Assembly: GCA_029667085.1 (NCBI GenBank)
Contig: JARUHJ010000001.1
Location: 496,001 to 560,000 of the forward strand
Reading direction: 5' to 3'
Source: Deltaproteobacteria bacterium IMCC39524
Lineage (GTDB): Bacteria > Desulfobacterota > Desulfuromonadia > Desulfuromonadales > BM103
DNA: 64,000 nt
Numbering within the stretch: position 1 is the stretch's first letter; the number at the start of each line of letters is the position of its first letter. Below are positions 55,642 through 64,000 of the stretch, in pieces. The position numbers were made by a program, and so were the translations under genes. The notes beneath the pieces are model-generated. The model had not been told where the DNA came from, did no database searches, and worked only from the letters and a program-made list of their open reading frames with translations.

Positions 55642-55700
55642 GCTTTTTGAGGTGGTTTTCTTTGCGGGCTTTCTCTACCCCTTCGCGCCTTTGCGTTAAA
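55642..55700. repeat. GCGCCTTTGCGTT-type repeat, copy 4
   Basis: GCTTTTTGAGGTGGTTTTCTT and the following TTGCGGGCTTTCTCTACCCC end in GCGCCTTTGCGTTAAATAA. Over more than 50 bases it matches 31535-31594 with two or three differences. It lies between convergent genes. Confidence 0.78.
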
Positions 55701-55736
55701 TAATTACAACCTTTGTTTTAGCTATAAGCCATTAGT

Positions 55737-57281
55737 TTAACGACAGAATTCCCGCCAGGAAGGATGCTCCGAATCAGGGTCAATCAACGCGGAACAGTTA
55801 TCAAAAGCACAAACAGTTAACAAACCGGCAATCTCCTGTTGCAGATTGACAAGGCTGCCGTTGATCATCTCTTGATCAAACCCCTTTTCTCCCAACCTCA
55901 AGACCAGATCCATAGAGACAATACGACTTACAATCTTGCCTAACTCGGTCATTTTGCGTTGAGGTAGGGACGCCTCAAGATCAAACTCGATCAATTCCTT
56001 AATCAGTCCGCTGGCGCGATGAGTTAGGTCAAAACTGTTGAGGTAGCGGAACAGGTTTTTCTCCTTGGCGATTTTCATTTGCTTGAGGAGCGCTTCAGCA
56101 ATCTGCACATAAAGAATATCGTTGGATCCTTCGAAGATCTGAAATGGGCGACTGTCGACAATGGCGCGGCCGGCGAAGTGGTCAAGGCGATAGCCTGCTG
56201 CTCCAACTAGCTGCAGCAATGATTGGGCGGCATCCTGCATGAGATCAGTGACGCAGGTTTTGATAGAGTTCGCTTCCAATCCATGAGAGGCTAAATCACG
56301 ATCGATACTGGCGTGCTCGCTCGCGTTGACACACATTGCTGAACAGATGGTGAACGCCGACTGAATCTTCGCCAGGCGGGCTTGGACCTGATCGTAGTGA
56401 TACAAAGCTTTGCCACCGACCAGGCGCTCGCGAGTGTGGTTGGTCGCTTCATCAAGGATGCGCGTCAGGAACCCCATCGCCATCGCTGGAAACTGCATGC
56501 GGCTGCGATGCAGCAAGTCGAGCATCATCTTGATCCCTGTGCTGTGCGGGATCAGTCGATGTGTTTTGGGAATCGTGACATTGATGCGATTGCGGCCGTA
56601 GGGAATCATGTAAAGGCCAAGGTTGTTGAATTTTTCCTCGACAACAACTTGCTGACCGGGTGCATTGGCGTCACAGATAAAAAAGTCGATATCGCGTGCC
56701 AGACCCTTCTTTTCTGTGACCTGCCGTGCCGTAAGCAGCCAGTAGTCGGCCCAACCGGTCAAACCTGCCCAATGTTTGGTTCCTTGCAGGTGACAAAAAT
56801 CACCTTCGCCACTCCACGAGGTCTGCATATGTAAAGCATCGCTGCCATAGTCAGGCTCGGTGATCATCAACCCGCCCATCTTCTTGTGTTGCACGAAGTC
56901 CTTTAAAACCGCTTCTCGTGCAGCCTCCTGACCATACTTTGTGACCGGTTGGATAAAGAGCGCCCAATTGATTCCGAAAACCAGCGCCAAAGCCAGGGAT
57001 TCGTACGAGGCGGCCTCAATGAGAGCAATGCCTTCACTGATTTGCCCGCCCCGCCCACCCTGCTCGGTTTGAATAAAGGTAGACAGTGGGCTGGAAGCCA
57101 GGATGTCTCGCAGGACATAAGGCGGCAGCCCACGATTAATGCTGAGTTTGTCGAAATCTTCGCGATTATGAAAGACGTTATGTAAATTCGATTTGAAGGC
57201 TTCAAGGAATTCAGGAAAAGGTGTTGCGTTATTGGTTTGCTCAGGTCTGAGTGTAAGCCCTTGGCTTTGTTCTGGTTTCAT
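55737..57281 (-). CDS. Acyl-CoA dehydrogenase family protein
   Basis: A 514-residue acyl-CoA dehydrogenase, longer than the usual 380-400 because of C-terminal extra residues. The flavin-binding GLMITEPDYGSDALHMQTSW and the C-terminal IFEGSNDILYVQIAEALLKQMK motif are present. It should oxidise an acyl-CoA with electrons passing to ETF. It stands alone; the acyl-CoA ligase at 62125 and lipid-type PKS cluster may share a substrate pool, but no operon links them. Confidence 0.9.
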   Translation of the reverse strand: MKPEQSQGLTLRPEQTNNATPFPEFLEAFKSNLHNVFHNREDFDKLSINRGLPPYVLRDILASSPLSTFIQTEQGGRGGQISEGIALIEAASYESLALALVFGINWALFIQPVTKYGQEAAREAVLKDFVQHKKMGGLMITEPDYGSDALHMQTSWSGEGDFCHLQGTKHWAGLTGWADYWLLTARQVTEKKGLARDIDFFICDANAPGQQVVVEEKFNNLGLYMIPYGRNRINVTIPKTHRLIPHSTGIKMMLDLLHRSRMQFPAMAMGFLTRILDEATNHTRERLVGGKALYHYDQVQARLAKIQSAFTICSAMCVNASEHASIDRDLASHGLEANSIKTCVTDLMQDAAQSLLQLVGAAGYRLDHFAGRAIVDSRPFQIFEGSNDILYVQIAEALLKQMKIAKEKNLFRYLNSFDLTHRASGLIKELIEFDLEASLPQRKMTELGKIVSRIVSMDLVLRLGEKGFDQEMINGSLVNLQQEIAGLLTVCAFDNCSALIDPDSEHPSWREFCR

Positions 57282-57391
57282 TTTTTACCCCAACGAGGAT
57301 GGTGGACGACGATGATGTCGTCCCATTGTATCGTTTTTCCTTCCTTCTACAAGTTTGGCGACAGCAAATACAACCAGCAGTCTTGAACGTC

Positions 57392-57766
57392 TCAGGAAGC
57401 ATTTTTCCAGGCGGCAAGAATCAACAACAACCAACCTACAAGAAATGCAACACCGCCCAAGGGGGTAATAATACCCAGCGCCCTGGCCCCGGAAAGGACC
57501 ATGACATACAACGAGCCTGAGAAGAGGAGAATCCCGATCAGGATGGCCCATCCAGCGTTGCGAGCCAAAGCAGGATCGGGCATCAAGTGACAGAGGATGC
57601 CGATGAGCAGAAGAGCGAGAGCATGAACCAGGTGATACTGAACACCTGTCTGCCAGACCACAAGCATCTCAGGGGAGACCTTGCTTTTCAGACCATGAGC
57701 GCCAAATGCGCCTAAAGCGACGCCGAGGAAAGCATTGATGCTGCCGAGAAGAACGAAAACTTTCAT
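57392..57766 (-). CDS. DUF423 family membrane protein (YgdD-like)
   Basis: A 124-residue membrane protein with four hydrophobic helices and the DUF423 features ALGAFGAHGLK near residue 20, the QTGVQYHLVHALALL segment and GGVAFLVGWLLLILAAWK at the C-terminus. The role of the family is unknown. It starts at ATG 57766 and is followed by a gap with the acyl-CoA dehydrogenase gene on the same strand. Confidence 0.93.
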   Translation of the reverse strand: MKVFVLLGSINAFLGVALGAFGAHGLKSKVSPEMLVVWQTGVQYHLVHALALLLIGILCHLMPDPALARNAGWAILIGILLFSGSLYVMVLSGARALGIITPLGGVAFLVGWLLLILAAWKNAS

Positions 57767-57819
57767 TGATAAACCCCCGTCAATAGTGATTCGTGAACAG
57801 CCATCAGTAAATCCTTAAA

Positions 57820-57882
57820 AAGGTGGTTAGTGACTCCCCAGTCTCCAGGCCCCAGCCCCTAGCCCCCGCTCCTCTTAACCGT
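57820..57882. repeat. Low-complexity AGTGACTCCCCAGTC / CCCCAGCCCCTAGCCCCC block
   Basis: A stretch of imperfect GTTAGTGA and CCCCAGCCCCTAG units next to the end of the SUI1 gene (57859-58218). A similar GTTAGTTG...CAGTGATTAGTGA stretch lies on the other side (58228-58262). It looks like a dispersed repeat flanking the gene. Confidence 0.5.
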
Positions 57883-58218
57883 CCAACCCCTGGCTTTAAG
57901 CATTTCAATCAAGGAATCGCGATGATCGCCCTGTATCTCAATCACGCCATCCTTGAGAGTGCCGCCAGTCCCGCATTTCTGTTTCAACTCTTTCGCAAGT
58001 TTTTTGAGTTCGCTGGTTGGCAGCGGAACACCTGTGACCAGAGTCACTCCTTTGCCTTTACGTCCCTTGGTTTCACGACCGACACGAACAACACCATCCC
58101 CGTGAGGAGGGAGTGTTGCCGATTTACGACACACACACCCAGCAATCGGTTTCTTGCACTTTGGGCAAGTACGGCCAGATTCGCAGGAATAGACGAGGCG
58201 AGAGTTGCTGTTTTTCAT
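57859..58218 (-). CDS. SUI1/YciH family translation factor
   Basis: A 119-residue protein with an N-terminal zinc-binding part (CPKCKKPIAGCVCRK) and a C-terminal SUI1 domain (KGRKGKGVTLVTGVPL; LKQKCGTGGTLKDGVIEIQGDHRDSL). Bacterial YciH-type proteins influence start-codon selection. Both domains are complete. Its 3' end runs into a repeat block. Confidence 0.95.
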   Translation of the reverse strand: MKNSNSRLVYSCESGRTCPKCKKPIAGCVCRKSATLPPHGDGVVRVGRETKGRKGKGVTLVTGVPLPTSELKKLAKELKQKCGTGGTLKDGVIEIQGDHRDSLIEMLKARGWTVKRSGG

Positions 58219-58323
58219 CTGAGGTCCAGTTGTTAGTTGTCGTTATCAGTGATTAGTGATCTCTACGATCAGGGGACAACCTTTTTTAGTCGGGGGTAAT
58301 CCCTGTGGTTTGCCAGTTACAAT

Positions 58324-59193
58324 TCACAGCCGTAAAAACAGATATCGCAAAGAGTACCAAAGCATCATAACCAGAGCAATAACCGGAAGCGCCGGGATAA
58401 AGAGTCCCGTTGTCTGCGCAAGTGTCATCGCCAGGAAAAGCGCAACAACCGAAACCGGCAGATACCCCCCTATTCGCCCCTGCCGCGCCTGTTTTTCTCC
58501 GCAGGCGCCAACCAGGTTGTCATTCACCTCATGACGAGCAGCAACTATGGCAAAGAACACAACCATAATCCAATCAGAGATACCGAAAGCAGGCAGCAAG
58601 CCAGAGGCACCTGGAAAAGCGAGTTTCACCAGGATCATGTCAACCAGTGGTGGTGGCCCAGAAGGAGCCTCATAGTATTGCTGGATGGCTTGAGAAAAGC
58701 CGGCGGTTGGACCGTAGAGCCAACTGGCAAAATCAGCCAAGGTCATCACCAGGCAGACAGGGACAATCTCCCATAGTTTATCAATATAACGCGCCATTGC
58801 GGCACCAGTCACAGTTGCGACCAGGAGCAACAGCGCAGACTGGAAAGCGTCTAGCAGGGGCTGCCATGCAGCTGTCAGGCTAAGCTGTTGAAGCAGCCAC
58901 ACGGACAAAAGCAGCACGATCCCCCAGAACAGATAGAACCCTCTGTTGCGATCCTCCGGATGAATCAGGAGCACTGGCAAAAGAAGTTGTGCTGCGGCGT
59001 AAAGCTGGAAAGCAAGGTAGAGACCTGACCATAAAAGGGAAGCTGTTTCAAACAGACGGCCGGTTGACCAGAAACCGATGAGAGCGCACCCCCATACCAG
59101 GTGACTGGCTATCAAGAGGAAGATCATCCTCTGGTTGGATTTGCTGAAGGTGGTGAAGGAGTGGAGCAGCATGAGCCTATTATGCCTTGGCAT
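58324..59193 (-). CDS. Multi-pass membrane protein of unknown function
   Basis: A 289-residue protein with about eight hydrophobic segments (for example 24-45, 50-75, 88-105, 116-132, 142-160, 206-222 and 243-285). The motif GISDWIMVVFF near residue 212 sits in a membrane segment, and a second acidic residue lies in MTLADFASWLYG (about 155). This pairing resembles aspartyl membrane proteases only superficially. No family recognised. ATG 59193 or 59172 could be the start; neither has a good site. Confidence 0.65.
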   Translation of the reverse strand: MPRHNRLMLLHSFTTFSKSNQRMIFLLIASHLVWGCALIGFWSTGRLFETASLLWSGLYLAFQLYAAAQLLLPVLLIHPEDRNRGFYLFWGIVLLLSVWLLQQLSLTAAWQPLLDAFQSALLLLVATVTGAAMARYIDKLWEIVPVCLVMTLADFASWLYGPTAGFSQAIQQYYEAPSGPPPLVDMILVKLAFPGASGLLPAFGISDWIMVVFFAIVAARHEVNDNLVGACGEKQARQGRIGGYLPVSVVALFLAMTLAQTTGLFIPALPVIALVMMLWYSLRYLFLRL

Positions 59194-59237
59194 CGGGAAA
59201 GTGGGTACTCAAAAAAAACATAAAGCCAAAACATATT

Positions 59238-59338
59238 CAACGCGGAGGCACTGAGGCGCTGAGAGAAGATACAGACAGAAGAAAGAATTACAGTCATAGC
59301 CATTTATCTCTGCGTCTTTGCGCGTCTGCGTTGATAGA
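59238..59338. repeat. GCGTCTTTGCG-type repeat pair, copy 5
   Basis: AACGCGGAGGCACTGAGGCGC faces TCTGCGTCTTTGCGCGTCTGCGTT about 70 bases away. It is a divergent member of the repeat family, between the membrane-protein and lepB genes. Confidence 0.55.
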
Positions 59339-59387
59339 CGCCTTAGGTCTTGCATTACTTTTGTTTTGGTTGCAACCCAAAGAAAAG

Positions 59388-59417
59388 GAGCGCCTCATTA
59401 TTGGAGACGCTCCTTAG
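59388..59417 (-). terminator. Terminator of the lepA-lepB operon
   Basis: On the minus strand AAGGAGCGTCTC pairs with GAGGCGCTCCTT around a seven-base loop and is followed by TTCTTT. Confidence 0.85.
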
Positions 59418-59440
59418 CTACAAAATATCAACAATCACGG

Positions 59441-60100
59441 TTACTTGATAGGACGACCGATGCGACCCCAGCGCGGCATGAACTTCTCCTTGTCCCAGGA
59501 CCAATACTTGATAAATGCCAACCCCTTGATCGCCGAGCGGTCGACAAAACGCCAGAAGCGGCTATCGTAGGAACGATCGCGATTGTCTCCCATGACGAAA
59601 TAGTTGTCTGGCGGCACAGTGACCAGTGGCATGTTGTCACGTGGGCCGGCAGTGACGTTGCCATCCTTGTAGACAGCTTCGGGTGTCAGATGCCGCTCGC
59701 CATTCACGTAAACGCTTTTGTTGCGGATCTCAACAGTGTCTCCGGGCAGGCCAACAACACGCTTGATGAAATCACGACGCTTGAAATAAGACTTGTCTTT
59801 ATCTTCGGGAAACTCGAAGACAATGATGTCACCACGTTCCGGGTCGCGAATCGTAAAGATGCGGTCTTCAATAAAGGGCACCTGTAAACCGTAAGTGAAC
59901 TTGCTTACCAGCAGATGGTCACCAATCAGCAACGTGTCTTCCATGGACCCAGAAGGGATTTTGAAGGCCTGAACGACGAAAGTACGAATAATCAGCGCAA
60001 GGATGGCAGCGACAATCAGTGCTTCTGTCCAATCGCGCAACTGGGACTTCTTGGGCGGCTCCTGTTCATTAACAGCCTGCTTTTTTGCAAAAAGCTTCAT
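59441..60100 (-). CDS. lepB: Signal peptidase I
   Basis: Cleaves Sec signal peptides at the outer face of the inner membrane. The 219-residue product has one N-terminal membrane segment (EALIVAAILALIIRTFVVQA), the catalytic serine in SGSMEDTL, the lysine in RRDFIKRVVGLPGD and the GDNRDRSYDSRFW box. The ATG at 60100 shares one base with the lepA stop (TAATG), so translation is coupled. Confidence 0.97.
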   Translation of the reverse strand: MKLFAKKQAVNEQEPPKKSQLRDWTEALIVAAILALIIRTFVVQAFKIPSGSMEDTLLIGDHLLVSKFTYGLQVPFIEDRIFTIRDPERGDIIVFEFPEDKDKSYFKRRDFIKRVVGLPGDTVEIRNKSVYVNGERHLTPEAVYKDGNVTAGPRDNMPLVTVPPDNYFVMGDNRDRSYDSRFWRFVDRSAIKGLAFIKYWSWDKEKFMPRWGRIGRPIK

Positions 60101-61905
60101 TACTTGTTTTCCTTGACTTTCAATATGGCCAGAAAGGCTTCCTGAGGCAGCTCAACGTTGCCGACCTGTTTCATCCTCTTCTTGCCCTCTTTCTGTTTTT
60201 CCAGGAGTTTGCGCTTACGGCTGATGTCGCCACCGTAACACTTCGCCGTAACATCCTTGCGGAGAGCCTTGACAGTTTCGCGGGCGATAACCTTGTTGCC
60301 GATAGCCGCTTGAATCGCCACTTCAAACTGCTGGCGCGGGATAAATTCTTTCATCTTCGCGACCAGGTCACGACCGCGGTATTGGGCTTTGTCGCGATGT
60401 ACGATCAGTGAGAGTGCGTCGACCAGGTCACCATTGATCAGGATGTTAAGCCGAACCAGCTCACTCGGACGATAATCAAGGTGCTCATAGTCGAGGGAAG
60501 CATAACCACGTGAGAGGCTCTTGAGACGATCGAAAAAGTCCATAACGATCTCGTTGAGCGGCAGCTCGTAGATAACCATGACACGGTTCGCGGTCAGGTA
60601 CTTGATTTCACGCTGCACACCACGTTTCTCCTCGCACAAAGCGAGTACGGCACCAACAAACTCGTTGGGAACATGTACGGAGGCCAGGATGAAAGGCTCT
60701 TCGATCAGGTCGATGTTCTGCACATCAGGCAGCTTGTTGGCGCTGTCGACGTTGATCGTTTCACCTTTTACCGTGGTGACCCGATAAACAACCGTCGGTG
60801 CCGTGGTGATCAAATCAACGCCAAACTCACGCTCAAGGCGCTCCTGAATGATCTCCATATGCAGGAGGCCGAGGAAACCGCAGCGAAAGCCGAAACCAAG
60901 GGCGACTGAATTCTCCGGTTCGAAGGAGAAAGAGCTGTCATTAAGGCGTAATTTCTCCATGGCGTCGCGAAGATCTTCGTAATCGCCGGAATCAATCGGG
61001 TAAAGACCGGAAAAGACCATTGGCTTGACGTCTTTAAAGCCTGGCAGAGCTTTGGCTGTCGGATTGCGTACATGAGTAATCGTGTCACCGACCTTGGCAT
61101 CCGCTACGACCTTGATGCTGGCGGTAATAAAGCCGACCTCACCTGCCGTCAGTTCATCCACGGCTACCGTATGCGGAGCGAAGACACCGACTTTAAGAAT
61201 CTCATGTTCAGTACGGCTCTCCATGAGACGAATCTTGTCACCCTTTTTCATGGCACCGTCAATAACACGCACCAGAACGATGACACCCTGGTAAGGGTCG
61301 TACCAAGAATCAAAGATCAGGGCTTTTAATGGTGCGTCCGGGTCGCCCTCAGGAGGCGGAATCTTTTTTACAATGGCTTCCAGAATATCCGCGACGCCAA
61401 GGCCTGTCTTGGCGCTGGCAACAACCGCATCGCTGGCATCCAGGCCAATGATCTCCTCTATCTCAGCGCGAACTTTTTCAGGTTCGGCGCTGGGAAGGTC
61501 GATTTTGTTTAGAACGGGAAAGACTTCCAAATTTTCATCGATGGCCAGGTAAACGTTTGCCAGGGTCTGCGCTTCAACTCCCTGTGATGCATCAACAACG
61601 AGCAGAGCACCTTCACAGGCAGAGAGAGAACGACTGACCTCATAGGTAAAGTCAACGTGGCCCGGGGTGTCGATCAGGTTAAGGATGTAATCCTGGCCGT
61701 CGGCGGCACGATAGCTCAGGCGAACCGCCTGGGCCTTTATCGTGATACCGCGCTCTCTCTCCAGGTCCATCTTGTCAAGAAACTGGTCTGTCTTCTCCCT
61801 GTCTGTCAGGGTTCCGGTCATTTCCAGCAAGCGATCAGCGAGAGTTGATTTACCGTGATCAATATGAGCAATGATAGAGAAATTTCGAATCTGTGATTGT
61901 TTCAT
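60100..61905 (-). CDS. lepA: Elongation factor 4 (LepA)
   Basis: A ribosomal GTPase that binds stalled ribosomes and promotes back-translocation. The 601-residue product (E. coli 599) has G1 [13 protein letters not shown]3 DTPGH and G4 NKIDL, and the unique C-terminal domain ending [17 protein letters not shown]. Its ATG is at 61905. It is the first gene of the lepA-lepB pair, ended by the hairpin at 59388. Confidence 0.98.
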   Translation of the reverse strand: MKQSQIRNFSIIAHIDHGKSTLADRLLEMTGTLTDREKTDQFLDKMDLERERGITIKAQAVRLSYRAADGQDYILNLIDTPGHVDFTYEVSRSLSACEGALLVVDASQGVEAQTLANVYLAIDENLEVFPVLNKIDLPSAEPEKVRAEIEEIIGLDASDAVVASAKTGLGVADILEAIVKKIPPPEGDPDAPLKALIFDSWYDPYQGVIVLVRVIDGAMKKGDKIRLMESRTEHEILKVGVFAPHTVAVDELTAGEVGFITASIKVVADAKVGDTITHVRNPTAKALPGFKDVKPMVFSGLYPIDSGDYEDLRDAMEKLRLNDSSFSFEPENSVALGFGFRCGFLGLLHMEIIQERLEREFGVDLITTAPTVVYRVTTVKGETINVDSANKLPDVQNIDLIEEPFILASVHVPNEFVGAVLALCEEKRGVQREIKYLTANRVMVIYELPLNEIVMDFFDRLKSLSRGYASLDYEHLDYRPSELVRLNILINGDLVDALSLIVHRDKAQYRGRDLVAKMKEFIPRQQFEVAIQAAIGNKVIARETVKALRKDVTAKCYGGDISRKRKLLEKQKEGKKRMKQVGNVELPQEAFLAILKVKENK

Positions 61906-62124
61906 AAATATAAGAACTTATCCCTTGCGACAGCAATCTATACATATTTTTGGAGAACAATGAAAAATATCGAAATACTGGTAATTTGTAAAGAAGCAAA
62001 AAGGGAATGAAGCTTATTTACAACTGAGGCCAAGAAGAGCCCGTCGGCTTTATTCTTGCCAAGTGCGCCTGAGCGTGATTAAGATGCTGATATTATTGTA
62101 AGGATTCCATTACAGAGAGGCTTT

Positions 62125-63987
62125 ATGGCTTTGATTACAGAAATGCTGCAGAAAAGCTGCCGTACACAATCCAGAAAGACTGCCCTAAGACACAAAGTTG
62201 CCGGCCGCTGGGTTGAGTACAGCTACGCAACGATCTGGAGCACCTCTGACCAGATCGCCGCCGGCCTGGTCGAGTGGGGCCTAGAGTCCGGCGATCGCGT
62301 TGCTTTGCTGGCACCATCATCCCCTGCCTGGGTCATGGCCTACTTCGGCATACTCAAAAGCAACGCCATCGCTGTGCCGATCGACAAAGACCTCAAGCAG
62401 GGAGAGCTGCGTCATATTATTGCTGACTGCGGCGCGCGGGTTTTATTTACAGAACATTCCTACCTTGATTTGATCCTTGATGTCGCGGAGAACTTGCCCC
62501 AGCTCGAGAAGATCGTCCTGCTGAACCAGGAACCAACACAAAAGGGACAGATTTCCCCAAAGGTGGAACACGCCCTTGCGTTGCTTATCAGCGAATGGCA
62601 TCGACTCAGCCAGCGCTACAAGATCAAGGACGACGATATCCAGTCCTTTGAAGGCCTGGCAGAAGATTTTCAACAACTTGTCATGCCCACGGGGGTCAAA
62701 CAGGGAGACAAGAAGAAAAACTTCTTTACCCGCTTGCTGCGCGACCCCGACGAAAAAACCCCTGTTTTCTCGGTAGAAAACCTTGAAGACTTCCAGAAAG
62801 CGTCACCGCCACCGTTGACGAGTTGTCAGCCAAACGACCTCGCGGTCATCCTTTACACCTCTGGCACAACGGGGCGTTCCAAGGGCGCCATGCTGAGCCA
62901 CCGCAACATTACCAGCAACGTGCGCACAGCGATAGAGCTCTTTGACCTTGATCCAAGCATGCACACACTGTCCTTTCTGCCGATCAACCACGTCTTTGAG
63001 CAAGTCGCAGGGATAATCCTGCCGCTCGCGGTCGGCGGCACAGTCTCCTTCGCTGAGAGCCTGCGCAAGTTGGGAGATAATCTGGGCGAGGTAAAACCCA
63101 ATTTTTTACTTGGCGTCCCGGCTGTTTTCAGACTGCTCGCAGATCGCATGTCGCGCAAAATCGAAAGCCGGCCTCTTTCCAAGGCACTCTTTAAGTTCAC
63201 TCCGACCCGCGGCCTGGTGACGAAGAAAGTCCGCGAGGCCTTCGGTGGCAGCCCTGTCTTTATCAGTGGTGGTGCGGCTCTTGATCCGGAGGTTGCAGCG
63301 ACCCTGATGGATTTGGGGTTAAACGTCTACCAAGGCTATGGCATTACCGAAACCTCGCCGGTTATCGCTGCAGAATCTCCCACCGTGAAGCGGCTGGGAA
63401 CCGTCGGCAAGCCGATACCGGGCGTCGAAGTCAAGATTCACGACGCAAACTCAGAAGGCGTCGGTGAGATCTGGGCCAAAGGGCCCAATATTATGCTCGG
63501 TTACTACAATAACCCGCAGGCGACCAAAGAAGCGATTACGGATGGTTGGTACCACACCGGGGACCTGGGTTGTCTCGAAGACGATGGGTACCTGAGAATT
63601 TGTGGCAGGCTGAAAAATCTCATCGTTACGGCAAACGGCAAGAATGTCTATCCCGAAGAGATAGAAAATGAAATACTTAACAGTCCTTTTGTTGCAGAAA
63701 TAATGGTTTACGGCCACAAGGTCAATGAAACCTCTGAAGAAGTATATGCCATGATTTACCCTGACCAGGACGCATTGGACGCTCATGCTGCCGAAGCAGG
63801 AGTGACTCATTATAAGCCAGAAGAGATCGAGAAGATAATCCGCCAGGAGGTTCTCGAACGCGGCAAGAACCTGGCCGACTACAAGAGAGTAAAACGCTTC
63901 ACCCTGCGTGAAGACGAGTTCCCGAAGACGACGACGCGCAAGATCAAGCGTTTCGTGGTTGAGGCCGACATTGACACAGAAGAATAA
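62125..63987 (+). CDS. Long-chain fatty acid-CoA ligase (AMP-forming)
   Basis: A 620-residue acyl-CoA synthetase of the FadD/LCFA type. The P-loop-like motif YTSGTTGRSKGAM is near residue 248, GYGITETSP near 408 and DGWYHTGDLG with the GRLKNLIVTANGKNVYPEE region near 475-510. It activates fatty acids by ATP to acyl-AMP then acyl-CoA. The start is ATG 62125, with TACAGAGAGG upstream. It lies at the right end of the window, and its terminator is not visible. Confidence 0.95.
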   Translation: MALITEMLQKSCRTQSRKTALRHKVAGRWVEYSYATIWSTSDQIAAGLVEWGLESGDRVALLAPSSPAWVMAYFGILKSNAIAVPIDKDLKQGELRHIIADCGARVLFTEHSYLDLILDVAENLPQLEKIVLLNQEPTQKGQISPKVEHALALLISEWHRLSQRYKIKDDDIQSFEGLAEDFQQLVMPTGVKQGDKKKNFFTRLLRDPDEKTPVFSVENLEDFQKASPPPLTSCQPNDLAVILYTSGTTGRSKGAMLSHRNITSNVRTAIELFDLDPSMHTLSFLPINHVFEQVAGIILPLAVGGTVSFAESLRKLGDNLGEVKPNFLLGVPAVFRLLADRMSRKIESRPLSKALFKFTPTRGLVTKKVREAFGGSPVFISGGAALDPEVAATLMDLGLNVYQGYGITETSPVIAAESPTVKRLGTVGKPIPGVEVKIHDANSEGVGEIWAKGPNIMLGYYNNPQATKEAITDGWYHTGDLGCLEDDGYLRICGRLKNLIVTANGKNVYPEEIENEILNSPFVAEIMVYGHKVNETSEEVYAMIYPDQDALDAHAAEAGVTHYKPEEIEKIIRQEVLERGKNLADYKRVKRFTLREDEFPKTTTRKIKRFVVEADIDTEE

Positions 63988-64000
63988 GCAAAAGCCCGCT

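Noticed and set aside
58324-59193. Considered an aspartyl intramembrane protease for the 289-residue membrane protein
   Set aside because: GISDW is not the GxGD motif and the first catalytic YD motif is missing; only a vague resemblance.

Overview
The window looks like chromosomal DNA of a Desulfuromonadales-type bacterium (Geobacter/Desulfuromonas relatives). The reasons are the pyrR-pyrB-pyrC-carA-carB-greA block, many redox-cofactor proteins (rubrerythrin-type ferritins, 4Fe-4S proteins, a DUF1858 protein), GSU3473-like and SseB-like small proteins, and moderate G+C. The assignment is inference from gene content, not from a search. No rRNA, tRNA, CRISPR array or intact mobile element was recognised.

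The window has two halves. Bases 1 to about 20,200 are loosely packed and A+T rich, with long gaps, small orphan genes and decayed genes. This half holds a response regulator pair, a CPA2 antiporter, a PAS-PP2C phosphatase, an iron-sulfur aldo/keto reductase next to an iron-sulfur protein, a DUF2284 protein, a DoxX-like protein, a zinc alcohol dehydrogenase, a CsaA-like tRNA-binding protein, a YchF-like GTPase and several lipoproteins. Three pseudogenes are visible: a C-terminal fragment at 12145, an Old Yellow Enzyme relic at 17263 and a serine-recombinase relic at 18275. There is also a 28-bp perfect inverted repeat at 18608/18933.

Bases 20,400 to 64,000 are dense, conserved housekeeping DNA. 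On the minus strand lie recG, a DUF1858 gene, greA and the pyrimidine operon carB-carA-pyrC-pyrB-pyrR, preceded by a PyrR-type RNA attenuator. Then come yheU-like and GIY-YIG genes, cmoA-cmoB (tRNA wobble uridine modification), pntAA-pntAB-pntB (transhydrogenase), a cold-shock gene, a probable structured RNA at 39988-40185, MYG1, an Atl-type alkyltransferase-like gene and greB. The right end carries an HD-GYP/HEAT pair, rubrerythrin, an acyl-CoA dehydrogenase, lepB-lepA and a long-chain acyl-CoA ligase.

The most interesting unit is the tightly coupled plus-strand run from 43378 to 49912: YceI-like periplasmic protein, type III polyketide synthase, FAD monooxygenase, RND/MMPL exporter, an unknown exported protein and a UbiE-like methyltransferase. 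The set resembles synthase/hydroxylase/methyltransferase systems for phenolic lipids or alkylquinones, with an added export module. Two families of dispersed intergenic repeats (GCGCCTTTGCGTT-type and TAGCGCGTAGCG-type) sit at the ends of genes in the dense half, and a third set of look-alike CCACCAAGG hairpins occurs in the left half.
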